The notes: a model not told the origin generated them from the sequence alone. 64,000 bases of DNA from an uncultured Gemmatimonadota bacterium (GCA_946478895.1 CAMLDY010000002.1:1-64000), one strand, 5' to 3'. Counted from the first letter of the stretch, positions 1 through 8,431 are shown. Numbers and translations: made by a program.

Positions 1-239
1 TCCAGTGAAATCTGGCTGGCCGAGTCGGTGACTTCTTCGACGACGGTCTTGAGGAGCACGATCCGAATGGCGCCCTTGTTCTCGTCGATATCCACTTCCG
101 CCTGCACCGTAGGCCCGTGCTTCTTGGCGAGGGCGGCGTTGATGCCGTCCTCGAGAAGCCCGTGCAATTCGGCGCGATCGATCTGCTTCGAGTTGGTCAA
201 CTCGCGGATCGCCGTCAGAATTTCTACCGAAGCCGCCAT
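1..239 (-). CDS. nusA: Transcription termination/antitermination factor NusA (N-terminal part, cut by window edge)
   Basis: Only the first 79 residues lie in the window; the gene continues past position 1. The visible protein starts MAASVEILTAIRELTNSK and contains the conserved NusA N-terminal (RNA polymerase-binding) domain pattern, including LEDGINAALAKKHG and a VDIDENKGAIRIV strand region. NusA binds elongating RNA polymerase and stimulates pausing and intrinsic termination or, with other Nus factors, antitermination. The ATG at 237-239 lies 8 bases after the rimP stop, the conserved rimP-nusA order, so the two are cotranscribed. The S1 and KH domains expected downstream cannot be checked. 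Confidence 0.93.
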   Translation of the reverse strand, partial: MAASVEILTAIRELTNSKQIDRAELHGLLEDGINAALAKKHGPTVQAEVDIDENKGAIRIVLLKTVVEEVTDSASQISL

Positions 240-247
240 TTTGAACC

Positions 248-727
248 CTACCTTTTCCAGTGAAACGCCAGCCGGGCCTTTTCGACCGCGGCGAGCGGAA
301 GGCGCCGCTCATCGCCGCGCTCGTTGCGTACAGTTACGATCTCGTGCCCACTATCTCCTTCGACACCAGCGATCTCCACCTCGTCGGTCCGCCGACCTGC
401 CGGGTCACCCGGAACGTTGCTGGTAACCACCGCCGTCCGGCCGACGTACTTCCGCCAATCACTTGCATTGCGCAGGGGCCTTTCGACCCCGGGCGACGAC
501 ACTTCGAGCACGTAATTGCCATCCGCGAACCCGTCCGCATCCAGCCTGTTCTCGATCGCGCGCGAGGCAGCCGCGCAATTGTCGACAGTGACCTTCTGAC
601 CGTCATCCCGATCAACTCGAACGTCGAGGATCGGGCGACTTTTCGCACCGCCGACCTTCAACTCGAAAAGCTCTAGTCCTAGCGGCCTAATTTCCGAGGC
701 CACAAGGCGTTCCAGCGTTTCGTTCAT
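248..727 (-). CDS. rimP: Ribosome maturation factor RimP
   Basis: This 159-residue protein matches RimP in length and layout. It has an N-terminal alpha/beta domain (about residues 1-85) with the conserved segment NYVLEVSSPGVERPL, followed by a C-terminal SH3-like barrel. RimP acts in the cytoplasm in late 30S subunit assembly. It is the first gene of the rimP-nusA unit. The start at 725-727 is preceded by a leader that contains a sigma70-like promoter and an intrinsic terminator (separate entries), so expression is probably attenuated. Nothing is missing or odd in the protein. Confidence 0.95.
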   Translation of the reverse strand: MNETLERLVASEIRPLGLELFELKVGGAKSRPILDVRVDRDDGQKVTVDNCAAASRAIENRLDADGFADGNYVLEVSSPGVERPLRNASDWRKYVGRTAVVTSNVPGDPAGRRTDEVEIAGVEGDSGHEIVTVRNERGDERRLPLAAVEKARLAFHWKR

Positions 728-752
728 TCAAGTTCTAGGTTTCTTTCAGGGA

Positions 753-780
753 CAAAAAAATGTGGGGGGATCCCCACATT
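753..780 (-). terminator. Intrinsic terminator in the rimP leader (candidate attenuator)
   Basis: On the minus strand a perfect 9-bp stem (AATGTGGGG, 772-780, against its complement at 759-767) with a 4-nt loop is followed at once by seven T residues. It sits 26 bases upstream of the rimP start and downstream of the candidate promoter at 812-840. It could therefore end pgeF transcripts and also terminate most rimP-nusA transcripts early. Confidence 0.85.
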
Positions 781-811
781 CCGTTGGCCGCCGGGTTCAA
801 CGTCCAACCAC

Positions 812-840
812 AATGTAGAGTCCGTTGTTGGTCGAGTCAA
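812..840 (-). promoter_or_regulatory. Candidate sigma70-type promoter for rimP-nusA
   Basis: On the minus strand TTGACT (835-840) and TACATT (812-817) are separated by exactly 17 bases, close to the TTGACA-17-TATAAT consensus. The predicted start site near 805 gives a leader of about 78 nt that includes the terminator at 753-780. There is no gene between 728 and 969 apart from these signals. Confidence 0.65.
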
Positions 841-969
841 CCTGCTGGCGGGCATCTCGGCGGATGAACGCGCGCGGTACCCTCGCGTTTCCCATGGATG
901 TGAAGCACGACAGACTGAACGCTCCCGCTGTCCACGTCTCCCAACTGCCAACTTTGGGACTAGGGGTGA

Positions 970-1695
970 CTAGGCGGGCAGAGATCCCGACGCCTGAGCT
1001 CTAGCGGCGATAACGGCGATCTGGCGGCCGGGGTCGCCGGCACGGTGGGAGAAGAAGCGATCGTTGTCGCAGCGGGTGCACGACGAGCTGACAGTGATTT
1101 TCTGGACGCCCATCTCCGTCGCGTGCTCGGCGATCAGGGAGCGGAGGTCCACGTTGCCTGGTCTGGTTGCCGGCTGACCGGTCAACTGCTCGCGGACCTC
1201 GGCGCTCACCTCGTAGCAACGACCGCAGATGGCGGGGCCGAGGTGTATGGCGAGCTCGTCGGGAGGGAGACCGTATCTGGCGAGCGCGGAAATCGCTTCG
1301 GTAGTGATGTGGGCGGCCGTGCCGCGCCATCCCGAGTGAAGAAGCGCAACTATACCCGACGGATGGGCGATGAAGACGGGCACACAATCGGCGACACCGA
1401 CGGCGAGCGCGATTCCCCTCTCCGACGCTATGTGTCCGTCCGCTTCCTCGCCGCGCAGCCAGCCTTCCCACCCCCCGGTGTGAACAAGGATCCGGGTGCC
1501 ATGCACCTGCCGTATCGACGCCAGGCGCCGCGCCACGTCCGAAAGCTCGCGCTGCACGGCGGTCCACCGCGCCATCACTTCGTTCACCGGCTCGGTGCTG
1601 GCGAGGCCGAATGAGCCGGCCTCTCTGGTCGTCGTGAAGGCGCGGATGCCCCAGCTATCGAAGTCTGGGACAACCTCCTTCGGCACCTCGGTCAC
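970..1695 (-). CDS. pgeF: PgeF-type multicopper polyphenol oxidase / peptidoglycan editing factor
   Basis: This 241-residue protein has the full DUF152/PgeF signature: RQVHGT, VADCVPVF, HSGWRG and GPAICGRCYEV, with the metal- and substrate-site His and Cys residues in place. Family members are cytoplasmic; the E. coli homologue removes wrongly incorporated L-Ser from the peptidoglycan precursor, and others show purine nucleoside phosphorylase or laccase-like activity. It lies directly after murA (one base between stop and start), which fits a role in UDP-MurNAc-peptide quality control. The start is supported by that tight spacing. Which activity dominates here cannot be read from sequence. 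Confidence 0.88.
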   Translation of the reverse strand: MTEVPKEVVPDFDSWGIRAFTTTREAGSFGLASTEPVNEVMARWTAVQRELSDVARRLASIRQVHGTRILVHTGGWEGWLRGEEADGHIASERGIALAVGVADCVPVFIAHPSGIVALLHSGWRGTAAHITTEAISALARYGLPPDELAIHLGPAICGRCYEVSAEVREQLTGQPATRPGNVDLRSLIAEHATEMGVQKITVSSSCTRCDNDRFFSHRAGDPGRQIAVIAARAQASGSLPA

Positions 1696-1696
1696 G

Positions 1697-2998
1697 CTAG
1701 TGGCGGCGATCGTCCACCCGGGTGATTGACGCGCCGAGCGCGTTCAGGCGTTCATCGATGCGTTCGTAGCCGCGCTCGATCTGGCCGACGTTGTTGATGA
1801 AGCTGGTGCCCTCGGCGCAGAGCGCGGCGAGAAGCATCGCCATGCCGGCGCGAATGTCGGGCGACTCCAGGAAGGCGCCTCGCAGACGGGTGGGCCCATA
1901 GACGAGAGCGCGGTGCGGGTCACAGAGGACGATGCGCGCGCCCATCGTCGACAGCTTGTCGACGAAGAACATCCGGGACTCGAACATCTTCTCGTGCATC
2001 AGAATCAGACCTTCGCACTGCGTCGCGGTAACGATCGCGATCGACATCGTATCCGCCGGAAATGCGGGCCACGGCTGATCCTCGAGCTTCGGTACATGGC
2101 CACCCATGTCGGTCTGGATTTTCCTCGACTGCTTGGCGGGCACGATCAGGTCGGGGCCGTCCACCTTGCATTCGATCCCCAGGCGCTCGAAGCCCATTCT
2201 GGTGGAGCGGAGGTGCTCGATGCCCGCGTTCTCGATTCGCAGCTCGGACCGGGTCACCGCGGCCAGCCCGATGAAGGATCCGACCTCGATGTGGTCGGGG
2301 CCGATCCGGTGGGTGACGGTCTTGGTGCCAAGTGGGCGGCCACCATGGATAGTCATGGTATTGGTGCCTACGCCCTCGATCTCGGCGCCGAGGGTGATCA
2401 GGAATTGGGCGAGGTCCTGAACGTGGGGCTCGCTCGCCGCGTTGCGAAGAATGGTCGTTCCGGTCGCAGCCGCTGCGGCAACCAGAGCGTTCTCGGTCGC
2501 CGTGACGCTCGGCTCGTCAAGGAACACGTCAGCGCCGCGGAAGCCTTTCACCTTCATCTCGATCATTTTGCCGTGCGTGAACTCCGCGCCGAGCTGCTCG
2601 AGAGCAAGAAAGTGGGTGTCGAGTCGGCGGCGGCCGATGACGTCGCCGCCGGGAGGCGGGAGAGTAACTTCGCCGCAGCGGGCCAGGAGCGGCGCGGCGA
2701 GAAGGATCGAAGCGCGGATCTTGGCGCAGAGCGTCGGGTTGAGGTCGGCGGGACGCAGGTCCTTGGCATGGACGTCCAGCGCGTTCTGGCCGACCCACTC
2801 CATGGAAGCTCCGACGGAGCGAATCAGCTCGACGAGGGTCTCGATGTCGCGGATGCGGGGGACGTTCTCGAGATGGACGGGGTTGGGCGAAATGAGGGCA
2901 GCCGCCACGATCGGCAGCGCCGCGTTTTTATTGCCCGAAGGGCGAATTGAGCCGCTGAGGGATTTTCCACCCTCGACGACGAACTGGACTGCAGGCAT
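1697..2998 (-). CDS. murA: UDP-N-acetylglucosamine 1-carboxyvinyltransferase with Asp in place of the active-site Cys
   Basis: This 433-residue enolpyruvyl transferase catalyses the first committed step of peptidoglycan synthesis (PEP plus UDP-GlcNAc). The substrate-binding Lys is seen in SGNKNAALP (K24), and the C-terminal half carries the repeated inside-out barrel motifs (ERLGIECKVDGPDLIV, DIRAGMAML). The catalytic loop reads PGGDVIGRR: Asp119 sits where E. coli has Cys115, the residue alkylated by fosfomycin. I chose the ATG at 2996-2998, which gives the canonical start MPAVQFVVEGG; the 23 codons upstream look non-coding. It is followed immediately by pgeF. Confidence 0.95.
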   Translation of the reverse strand: MPAVQFVVEGGKSLSGSIRPSGNKNAALPIVAAALISPNPVHLENVPRIRDIETLVELIRSVGASMEWVGQNALDVHAKDLRPADLNPTLCAKIRASILLAAPLLARCGEVTLPPPGGDVIGRRRLDTHFLALEQLGAEFTHGKMIEMKVKGFRGADVFLDEPSVTATENALVAAAAATGTTILRNAASEPHVQDLAQFLITLGAEIEGVGTNTMTIHGGRPLGTKTVTHRIGPDHIEVGSFIGLAAVTRSELRIENAGIEHLRSTRMGFERLGIECKVDGPDLIVPAKQSRKIQTDMGGHVPKLEDQPWPAFPADTMSIAIVTATQCEGLILMHEKMFESRMFFVDKLSTMGARIVLCDPHRALVYGPTRLRGAFLESPDIRAGMAMLLAALCAEGTSFINNVGQIERGYERIDERLNALGASITRVDDRRH

Positions 2999-3113
2999 GT
3001 TGGGTAGGCTAGGTGGTGAAGATCTGTTGCGCAAATATATCGTACTGAGCACTCTTTGTACCGTCACTTAAAGTCTTTCGGTAAATGGCCTCTCCCTTGC
3101 ACACTTCACGCGC

Positions 3114-3725
3114 ATGATGGGATGGATCACCGGCGGCGCCGCTCTGCTTCTGCAGGCTGCGCGCGCATTGCCCGATACGATCTACACCAAGCAGATAGCC
3201 GCGGAGCCGGCGCTCTTCGAGAAGATCACGAGCGCGGCGAGCGGGATCATGACCATCACCATCATCATACTGTCGGCTGCTCTGATCCCGGCGGCGTGGA
3301 ATTTCCGCAAGAGCTACAAGAAAGTCAGCGACATGCTCGACAAGATTTACGGAGACATCAATCCATTGATGCGACACGCGAGCGCGATCGCGGACAACGT
3401 GGATTACATCTCGACCGCGATCCGGGTCGACATCCAGCAGGTGAGCCAGACCGTCGCGGCGGTGAACCAGCGGCTGCAGCAAGCCGCTTCAGCGACCGAG
3501 GACAGGATTCACCAGCTGAACGCGTTGCTGGAAGTGGTGCAGGAAGAGGCGGAGTCGGCATTCGTGACGACGGCCTCCACGATTCGCGGCGTGAGGACGG
3601 GAATCAATCAGGCATTTGACGAGGAGGACTGGAACGATGGGGACTACGACGAAAGCGGAGCCGACAGTGGGGAGAAACCGCGCCCGCGCGTCCGGCCCAG
3701 AAATGGAGCTGGACGAGGAGCGTGA
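3114..3725 (+). CDS. DUF948-like membrane-anchored coiled-coil protein
   Basis: The protein has 203 residues with one strong membrane segment at about 44-65 (GIMTITIIILSAALIPAAW). A long helical, probably coiled-coil region follows (about 70-160) and then an acidic, then basic low-complexity tail. The layout matches DUF948-family general-stress or envelope proteins, which are anchored in the inner membrane. Nearby is a YtxH-like gene, a frequent DUF948 partner. The last 89 bases overlap the start of that gene in another frame. The exact start is uncertain by one codon (two adjacent Met codons), and no clear ribosome-binding site precedes it. No enzymatic motif is visible. Confidence 0.75.
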   Translation: MMGWITGGAALLLQAARALPDTIYTKQIAAEPALFEKITSAASGIMTITIIILSAALIPAAWNFRKSYKKVSDMLDKIYGDINPLMRHASAIADNVDYISTAIRVDIQQVSQTVAAVNQRLQQAASATEDRIHQLNALLEVVQEEAESAFVTTASTIRGVRTGINQAFDEEDWNDGDYDESGADSGEKPRPRVRPRNGAGRGA

Positions 3726-4200
3726 GCAGCAATATGACCTGCTGACGGCGGCCCTCATCGGCGCGGCGGTTGGCGCCGGAGTGACGCTGCTACTGCGGCG
3801 TGGACCTTCGGGACGACGCCCGGTCGGTCCTCTCATTCGCTACGCGGGCCGAGGTGCGGCACTCGCCGGCATGGCGGGGCTTGGTGGCGCGCGCTGGGCG
3901 GGTGGGCGCGGAATTGAAGGCGCGCGTTGGGCTGGCGACCGCGCGGCCGAAGGCGCGCGCTGGGCCGGTGATCGCGCCGTGGAAGGCGCTCGCTGGGTAG
4001 CGCCCCGCGCCAGACGCGGATTCCAGTCGGCGATGGAGCGCGGCGAGGAGCTGGTGGATCGCATCCCGGTCGACGACATGGTGGAACAGGTGCGGGACTA
4101 TGTGGATTCCGCGCGCGACGCAATCAACAACGTCGTGAAGGACGAGCTTACGGATTTGCGCAAAGCGGTACGTCGCCAACGTAAGCGCATCGGCATCTAG
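3637..4200 (+). CDS. YtxH-like protein with GARWAGDRA tandem repeats
   Basis: This 187-residue protein has a glycine/alanine-rich hydrophobic stretch (LLTAALIGAAVGAGVTLLL, about residues 36-54) followed by an Arg-rich RRGPSGRR segment, the usual YtxH arrangement. About residues 78-120 contain four imperfect copies of a 9-residue unit (EGARWAGDRA), then a helical tail rich in charged residues. I chose the ATG at 3637 because GAGGAGG at 3621-3627 is a strong ribosome-binding site 9 bases upstream. This start overlaps the preceding DUF948-like gene by 89 bases. The function is unknown; an envelope-stress or scaffold role is only suggested by family and neighbour. Confidence 0.7.
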   Translation: MGTTTKAEPTVGRNRARASGPEMELDEEREQQYDLLTAALIGAAVGAGVTLLLRRGPSGRRPVGPLIRYAGRGAALAGMAGLGGARWAGGRGIEGARWAGDRAAEGARWAGDRAVEGARWVAPRARRGFQSAMERGEELVDRIPVDDMVEQVRDYVDSARDAINNVVKDELTDLRKAVRRQRKRIGI

Positions 4201-4210
4201 GTTGTCTCGC

Positions 4211-5152
4211 ATGGTGCGCGCATCGCCGCGCGCCGTCAGCGCCTCCCGCGTCGCGCTGGCGGTGCTGCTGGCGCTGATGCTCGCGCCAGCTGTCGCGCAC
4301 GCGTGGACGCCGGGCACCCACATCTTCCTCGGCGAGGCGATGCTGCGCTCGCTGTCGCTGCTGCCGTCCGGCGTCGCCGAGCTGCTCGCGGCGTTCCCGT
4401 ACGACTTTCTCTACGGGTCCATCGCCGCTGACACCAGCATCGCGAAAAAGTACGCGGCGGCCGGCAGACACTGTCACTCGTGGAACGTGGGCTTCGAGAT
4501 CCACGACAACGCCGAGTCGGAGCCGCTGCGCGCGTTCGGGCTCGGCTATCTCGCACATCTCGCCGCCGATTCCGTCGCGCACAACTACTTCGTGCCGCAT
4601 CAGCTCACCATAACATCGTCGACGGCCGCGCTCGGACACAGCTACTGGGAGAGCCGGTTCGACATGCATATCGGCGAGCGGTTCAGTCGCACGGCGAAGC
4701 AGCTGATTCTGCGCGACCACTCCCATTCGGACGAACACCTGGACCGAATCCTCAGTCCGACGATCTTCAGTACACCCACCAACCGGCGAATATTTCGCGG
4801 AATGGTCTACGTTGCCGACACCGAATCCTGGCAGCGGATCTTCCACCTCGTCGAGGAGAAGAGTCGCTGGGATCTCGCCGAGAGCGAGGTTGGAAGCTAC
4901 ATGGGCCGTGCGTTCGACTACATCGTCGATCTGCTGACTCGGCTCGATCGTGCGGAACCGTTCAAGCTCGACCCCGCTGGGACCGTCGCGCTCAGAGAGG
5001 CCAAGAAGGTCCGGCGTGCCGCGCTGCGACGCGGCGGCGAAGAGCACGTGCTCGAGCAGGCGCAGCAACATTTCGGACTGCCGCGCTCGGTGCTGCGCTA
5101 CGCGGCGCAGCTGCCGGAGCCGCTTTACCCCGCGCGGGCCGACAACAACTGA
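4211..5152 (+). CDS. Secreted zinc-dependent phospholipase C-like protein
   Basis: The roughly 313-residue protein starts with a signal peptide (ALAVLLALMLAPAVAHA), and the mature part begins WTPGTHIFLGEAML. It has the scattered His/Asp pattern of the zinc-dependent phospholipase C family: Trp and His near the mature N-terminus, GRHCHSWN, and YLAHLAADSVAHNYF. These would coordinate the zinc cluster. Members hydrolyse phospholipids or act as lipid-associated metalloproteins outside the cytoplasm. A TTG at 4202 is an alternative start. The 3' end overlaps the convergent gatB by 28 bases. The substrate is not predictable. Confidence 0.7.
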   Translation: MVRASPRAVSASRVALAVLLALMLAPAVAHAWTPGTHIFLGEAMLRSLSLLPSGVAELLAAFPYDFLYGSIAADTSIAKKYAAAGRHCHSWNVGFEIHDNAESEPLRAFGLGYLAHLAADSVAHNYFVPHQLTITSSTAALGHSYWESRFDMHIGERFSRTAKQLILRDHSHSDEHLDRILSPTIFSTPTNRRIFRGMVYVADTESWQRIFHLVEEKSRWDLAESEVGSYMGRAFDYIVDLLTRLDRAEPFKLDPAGTVALREAKKVRRAALRRGGEEHVLEQAQQHFGLPRSVLRYAAQLPEPLYPARADNN

Positions 5153-6567
5153 TTGACCCGCTTCGGGTCGGCGCGCCCCTTTGATTTTTTCATCACGAAG
5201 CCGACCAGCACGCCCTGCAGCTTCTTTTCACCAGCGAGATACCGTTTCGCCTCCTCGGGATGCTCCTGGAGGACTTCCTCGACCCAGGCATCGATAGCGC
5301 CTTCGTCACCGACCTGAACGAGGCGTTCGTCGGCGGCGACCTGGGCGGCGGGTTTTCCTGTCTCGAGCATCAGAGCGAACACGCGCTTGGCCGCGGTGTG
5401 GCTGATGGTTCCGTCGCGCACGAGATTCAGCAGCTGCGCGAGATCGGCGGGGCGAACGCGGAACTCGGTGATGTCTTCTCCCGACGCGCGCAACGACGCC
5501 GAGACCTCACCCATCACCCAGTTGTACGCACCTTTGCCATCGCCCGACTGCCGCGCGACCGCCTCGTAATAGTCGACCAGGGCTGGAGTCGCCATCAGCT
5601 GATCCAGCTCGCCTGACGAAAGCCCGAACTCTGCGCCGACTCTTTTCTTCCTCGCGTCGGGGAGCTCGGCGAGATTCTTTCTCGCATCGTCAATCCACGC
5701 CGGATTCAGAATGAGCGGACGCAGATCCGGCTCGGGGAAGTAGCGATAATCGTGACTTCCTTCCTTGGTGCGACTGGGCCTTACGGTTCCGCGCGCCCCA
5801 TCCCAGAGCAACGTCTGTTGCTGAACTGCGCCACCGGAATCGATGAGTGCGCATTGACGCTCGTACTCCGCCTCGAGAGCGCGCTCGACGGCGGAGAACG
5901 AATTCATGTTCTTCACCTCGGTCTTGACGCCGAGCTTCGACTGGCCGGGAGGACGCACGCTGATATTGGCATCGACGCGAAGGCTTCCCTCCTCCATGCT
6001 CACGTCGCTGACGTCGAGGTATTGGAGGATCTGCTTGAGGGTGCGCAGATAGGACCCGGCTTCACCGGCGCTACGCATGTCGGGCTCGCTGACGATCTCG
6101 ATGAGCGGAACTCCGGCGCGATTCAGATCGATCGCGGTCGCGCCGGTGTAACGGTCGTGAATGGACTTGCCGGCGTCTTCCTCCATATGCAGCCGGGTGA
6201 TCCCGATTCGCACGTCGTCACCTTTGTCGTCTTTCCCGATCGCGATCGACCCGCCGGTGGCCAGTGGCTGATCGAACTGTGAGATCTGATAGCCCTTCGG
6301 CAGATCCGGATAGAAGTAGTTCTTGCGTGCAAAAACCGAAATTGGATTGACGGTACATCCAAGTCCGAGCGCCGCTCTGGCGGCGAGCTGTACCGCATGC
6401 TCGTTGAGGACCGGGAGCGCGCCCGGCAGTGCGAGACATACCGGACAGGTATTCGCGTTGGGCGCGGCGCCGAAATCGGTCGAGCATCCGCAGAAGGCCT
6501 TGCTGCGCGTCTTGAGCTGAACGTGCACCTCGAGGCCAACCACCATCTCGTAGCGATCACGCGTCAT
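5125..6567 (-). CDS. gatB: Aspartyl/glutamyl-tRNA(Asn/Gln) amidotransferase subunit B
   Basis: This 480-residue GatB starts MTRDRYEMVVGLEVHVQL and contains the conserved zinc site (CGCSTDFG and NTCPVCLALPGALP), the kinase core that activates mischarged Glu-tRNA(Gln) or Asp-tRNA(Asn), and the C-terminal helical/YqeY-like tail. It works in the cytoplasm with GatA and GatC to form Gln-tRNA(Gln) and/or Asn-tRNA(Asn). Its ATG overlaps the gatA stop (ATGA), so translation is coupled. It is the last gene of the gatCAB run. No terminator was seen between it and the convergent phospholipase-like gene. Confidence 0.97.
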   Translation of the reverse strand: MTRDRYEMVVGLEVHVQLKTRSKAFCGCSTDFGAAPNANTCPVCLALPGALPVLNEHAVQLAARAALGLGCTVNPISVFARKNYFYPDLPKGYQISQFDQPLATGGSIAIGKDDKGDDVRIGITRLHMEEDAGKSIHDRYTGATAIDLNRAGVPLIEIVSEPDMRSAGEAGSYLRTLKQILQYLDVSDVSMEEGSLRVDANISVRPPGQSKLGVKTEVKNMNSFSAVERALEAEYERQCALIDSGGAVQQQTLLWDGARGTVRPSRTKEGSHDYRYFPEPDLRPLILNPAWIDDARKNLAELPDARKKRVGAEFGLSSGELDQLMATPALVDYYEAVARQSGDGKGAYNWVMGEVSASLRASGEDITEFRVRPADLAQLLNLVRDGTISHTAAKRVFALMLETGKPAAQVAADERLVQVGDEGAIDAWVEEVLQEHPEEAKRYLAGEKKLQGVLVGFVMKKSKGRADPKRVNQLLSARAG

Positions 6568-8120
6568 TGATGCGCCTCCGCACCGAGCGACGCCTCGAGC
6601 GCGTAAGCGACCCTGAACATCGTGTACTCGTCGAAATGCGCGGCGATGATCTGGCCGCCGACGGGCAGCCGGCGGACACGGCCGATCGGCACCGAGATGG
6701 CAGGGACGCCGGCGAGATTGGCGGTGACGGTGAAGATGTCGTTGAGATACATCTCGTACGGGTCGCTGATCGCGCCGATTGGAAATGCCGGAGTCGGCGT
6801 GGTCGGCGTGAAGATCGCGTGCACGCCACTCGCGAATACCGCGCGGAAATCGTCGGCGATGAGGGTTCGCACCGCCTGCGCCTTTTTGTAGTAAGCGTCG
6901 TAGTATCCCGCCGACAACACGTAGGTGCCGAGCAGAATGCGCCGGGTGACCTCCGGGCCGAATCCCTGCGATCGAGTGGCCTCGTACATCGACTTCAGGC
7001 CCTTGCCCGGATCGACGCGCAGTCCGTATCGCACACCGTCGAACCTCGCCAGGTTCGACGACGCCTCGGCGGGAGCGAGGACGTAGTAGACGGGAATCGC
7101 GAGTGGTGAGCGCGGCAGCGACACATCGCGGATGACGGCGCCCATGGATCGAAATCGATCGAGGGCCCGCTCACAGTGGGCTCTGATGCTCGGGTCGAGT
7201 GACTCCGGGAAATATTCCTTTGGCTTGCCGATGACGAGGCCCTTGAGAGTCGTGGAATCAGGTGGCGGCGGGAGTGGCACCGGGCTGCGGCCGATGCGCA
7301 TCGCCTCGGTATCGGGATGGCGCGCCTCCGGCGCGGGCTTCCCCAGCGCAGACACCCGGTAAATCGGCACGTCGGCGTCCGAGCTCGTGGAATCGGCCTT
7401 GTCGAAACCCGCGATTACCTCCAGCCCAATCGCGGCGTCGTCGACCGTCCGGCCGAGCACGCCGATCTGATCGAGTGATGACGCAAAGGCGACGAGACCG
7501 TAGCGGCTGACTCGTCCGTAGGTCGGCTTGACTCCCACGACGCCGCAAAAGGCCGCCGGTTGACGCACCGATCCGCCGGTCTCCGATCCAAGTGCGATCG
7601 GCGTGATGCCGGCGGCGACGGCTGCGGCGGACCCGCCCGATGATCCGCCGGGCACGCACCGCACGTCGTGAGGATTGCGCGTCGGTCCGAAGGCGCTGTT
7701 TTCGGTGGACGAGCCCATCGCGAATTCGTCCATGTTGGTCTTGGCGATGATGATCGCACCATTGGCGCGGAGCCGGGTGACGGCCGTCGCCTCAAAAGGG
7801 CTGACATAGCCCCCAAGGATTCGCGAAGCGCAAGTAGTAGGCAGGCCGAGCGAAGCGATGTTGTCCTTGATCGCCACGGGAACACCAGCCAGGATGCCGA
7901 CGTCGGCGGCGGTATCGAGATGCTGTTGCACCTCTTTCGTCTCGGTTACGCAGGCCTCTTCGTCGGCGTGGAGGAAGATGTTGAGCGCGTCGGGGCCGGC
8001 GCCGATTTCTCCAGCCCGCTCGAATGCGGCGCGAACGACGTCGGAAGGTGCGACCTCGCCTGATCGCACCTTGCCCGAAATTGCGGCCGCGCCGAGCCGC
8101 GTGTAATCCGCGACGTTCAA
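6564..8120 (-). CDS. gatA: Aspartyl/glutamyl-tRNA(Asn/Gln) amidotransferase subunit A
   Basis: The 518-residue amidase-signature enzyme releases ammonia from Gln for GatB. The Lys-cisSer-Ser triad is visible: Lys in VAIKDN, Ser in GGSSGGSAAAV and Ser in GSETGGSVRQPA. It is about 30 residues longer than typical GatA. The extra length is a proline-rich insertion around residues 260-295 (including SPVPLPPPPDS) just before KGLVIGKPKEYFP. The start appears to be TTG at 8118-8120, overlapping the gatC stop by four bases. The catalytic core looks intact, so the insertion is probably a surface loop. Confidence 0.95.
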   Translation of the reverse strand: MNVADYTRLGAAAISGKVRSGEVAPSDVVRAAFERAGEIGAGPDALNIFLHADEEACVTETKEVQQHLDTAADVGILAGVPVAIKDNIASLGLPTTCASRILGGYVSPFEATAVTRLRANGAIIIAKTNMDEFAMGSSTENSAFGPTRNPHDVRCVPGGSSGGSAAAVAAGITPIALGSETGGSVRQPAAFCGVVGVKPTYGRVSRYGLVAFASSLDQIGVLGRTVDDAAIGLEVIAGFDKADSTSSDADVPIYRVSALGKPAPEARHPDTEAMRIGRSPVPLPPPPDSTTLKGLVIGKPKEYFPESLDPSIRAHCERALDRFRSMGAVIRDVSLPRSPLAIPVYYVLAPAEASSNLARFDGVRYGLRVDPGKGLKSMYEATRSQGFGPEVTRRILLGTYVLSAGYYDAYYKKAQAVRTLIADDFRAVFASGVHAIFTPTTPTPAFPIGAISDPYEMYLNDIFTVTANLAGVPAISVPIGRVRRLPVGGQIIAAHFDEYTMFRVAYALEASLGAEAHQ

Positions 8121-8431
8121 GCGCCGCTCTCGGACGAATCCTCGTGGGTGGCGAGACGCGGAACTATGAAGAAGCCATCGCGCATCGACGGGGCGAAGGA
8201 TTCGAGCGTCTGCTCCATCAGCGGCGCAATCGTCGCGTCCGGCCGAAGCGGTGTCCCGCCGGCCCCGACGCCGGCAGCCGGGGGCACCTGCGCCGTATCG
8301 ACCTGCGACAGGACCTCCATGTGCGCCAGGATGCTGCTCAGCTCCGCCGTCAGTGCGTCGGCGCGCGCGTCGTCAATTCCGAGACGCGCCAGCTCAGCGA
8401 TGTGGAGTACGTCGTCGCGAGTGACCGCCAT
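8117..8431 (-). CDS. gatC: Aspartyl/glutamyl-tRNA(Asn/Gln) amidotransferase subunit C
   Basis: This 104-residue protein has the GatC N-terminal pattern VLHIAELARLGI and a central helix with the LSSILAHMEVLSQVDT segment. A C-terminal extended part wraps GatA in known structures. GatC stabilises the GatA-GatB complex and has no catalysis of its own. The start codon shares one base with the uvrD stop (TAATG) and the end overlaps gatA, so gatC-gatA-gatB form one translationally coupled unit in the order C-A-B. Confidence 0.93.
   Translation of the reverse strand: MAVTRDDVLHIAELARLGIDDARADALTAELSSILAHMEVLSQVDTAQVPPAAGVGAGGTPLRPDATIAPLMEQTLESFAPSMRDGFFIVPRLATHEDSSESGA

Noticed and set aside
724..951. 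A 75-codon minus-strand frame upstream of rimP
   Set aside because: It spans the promoter and terminator hairpin, has no recognisable domain and a composition unlike its neighbours.
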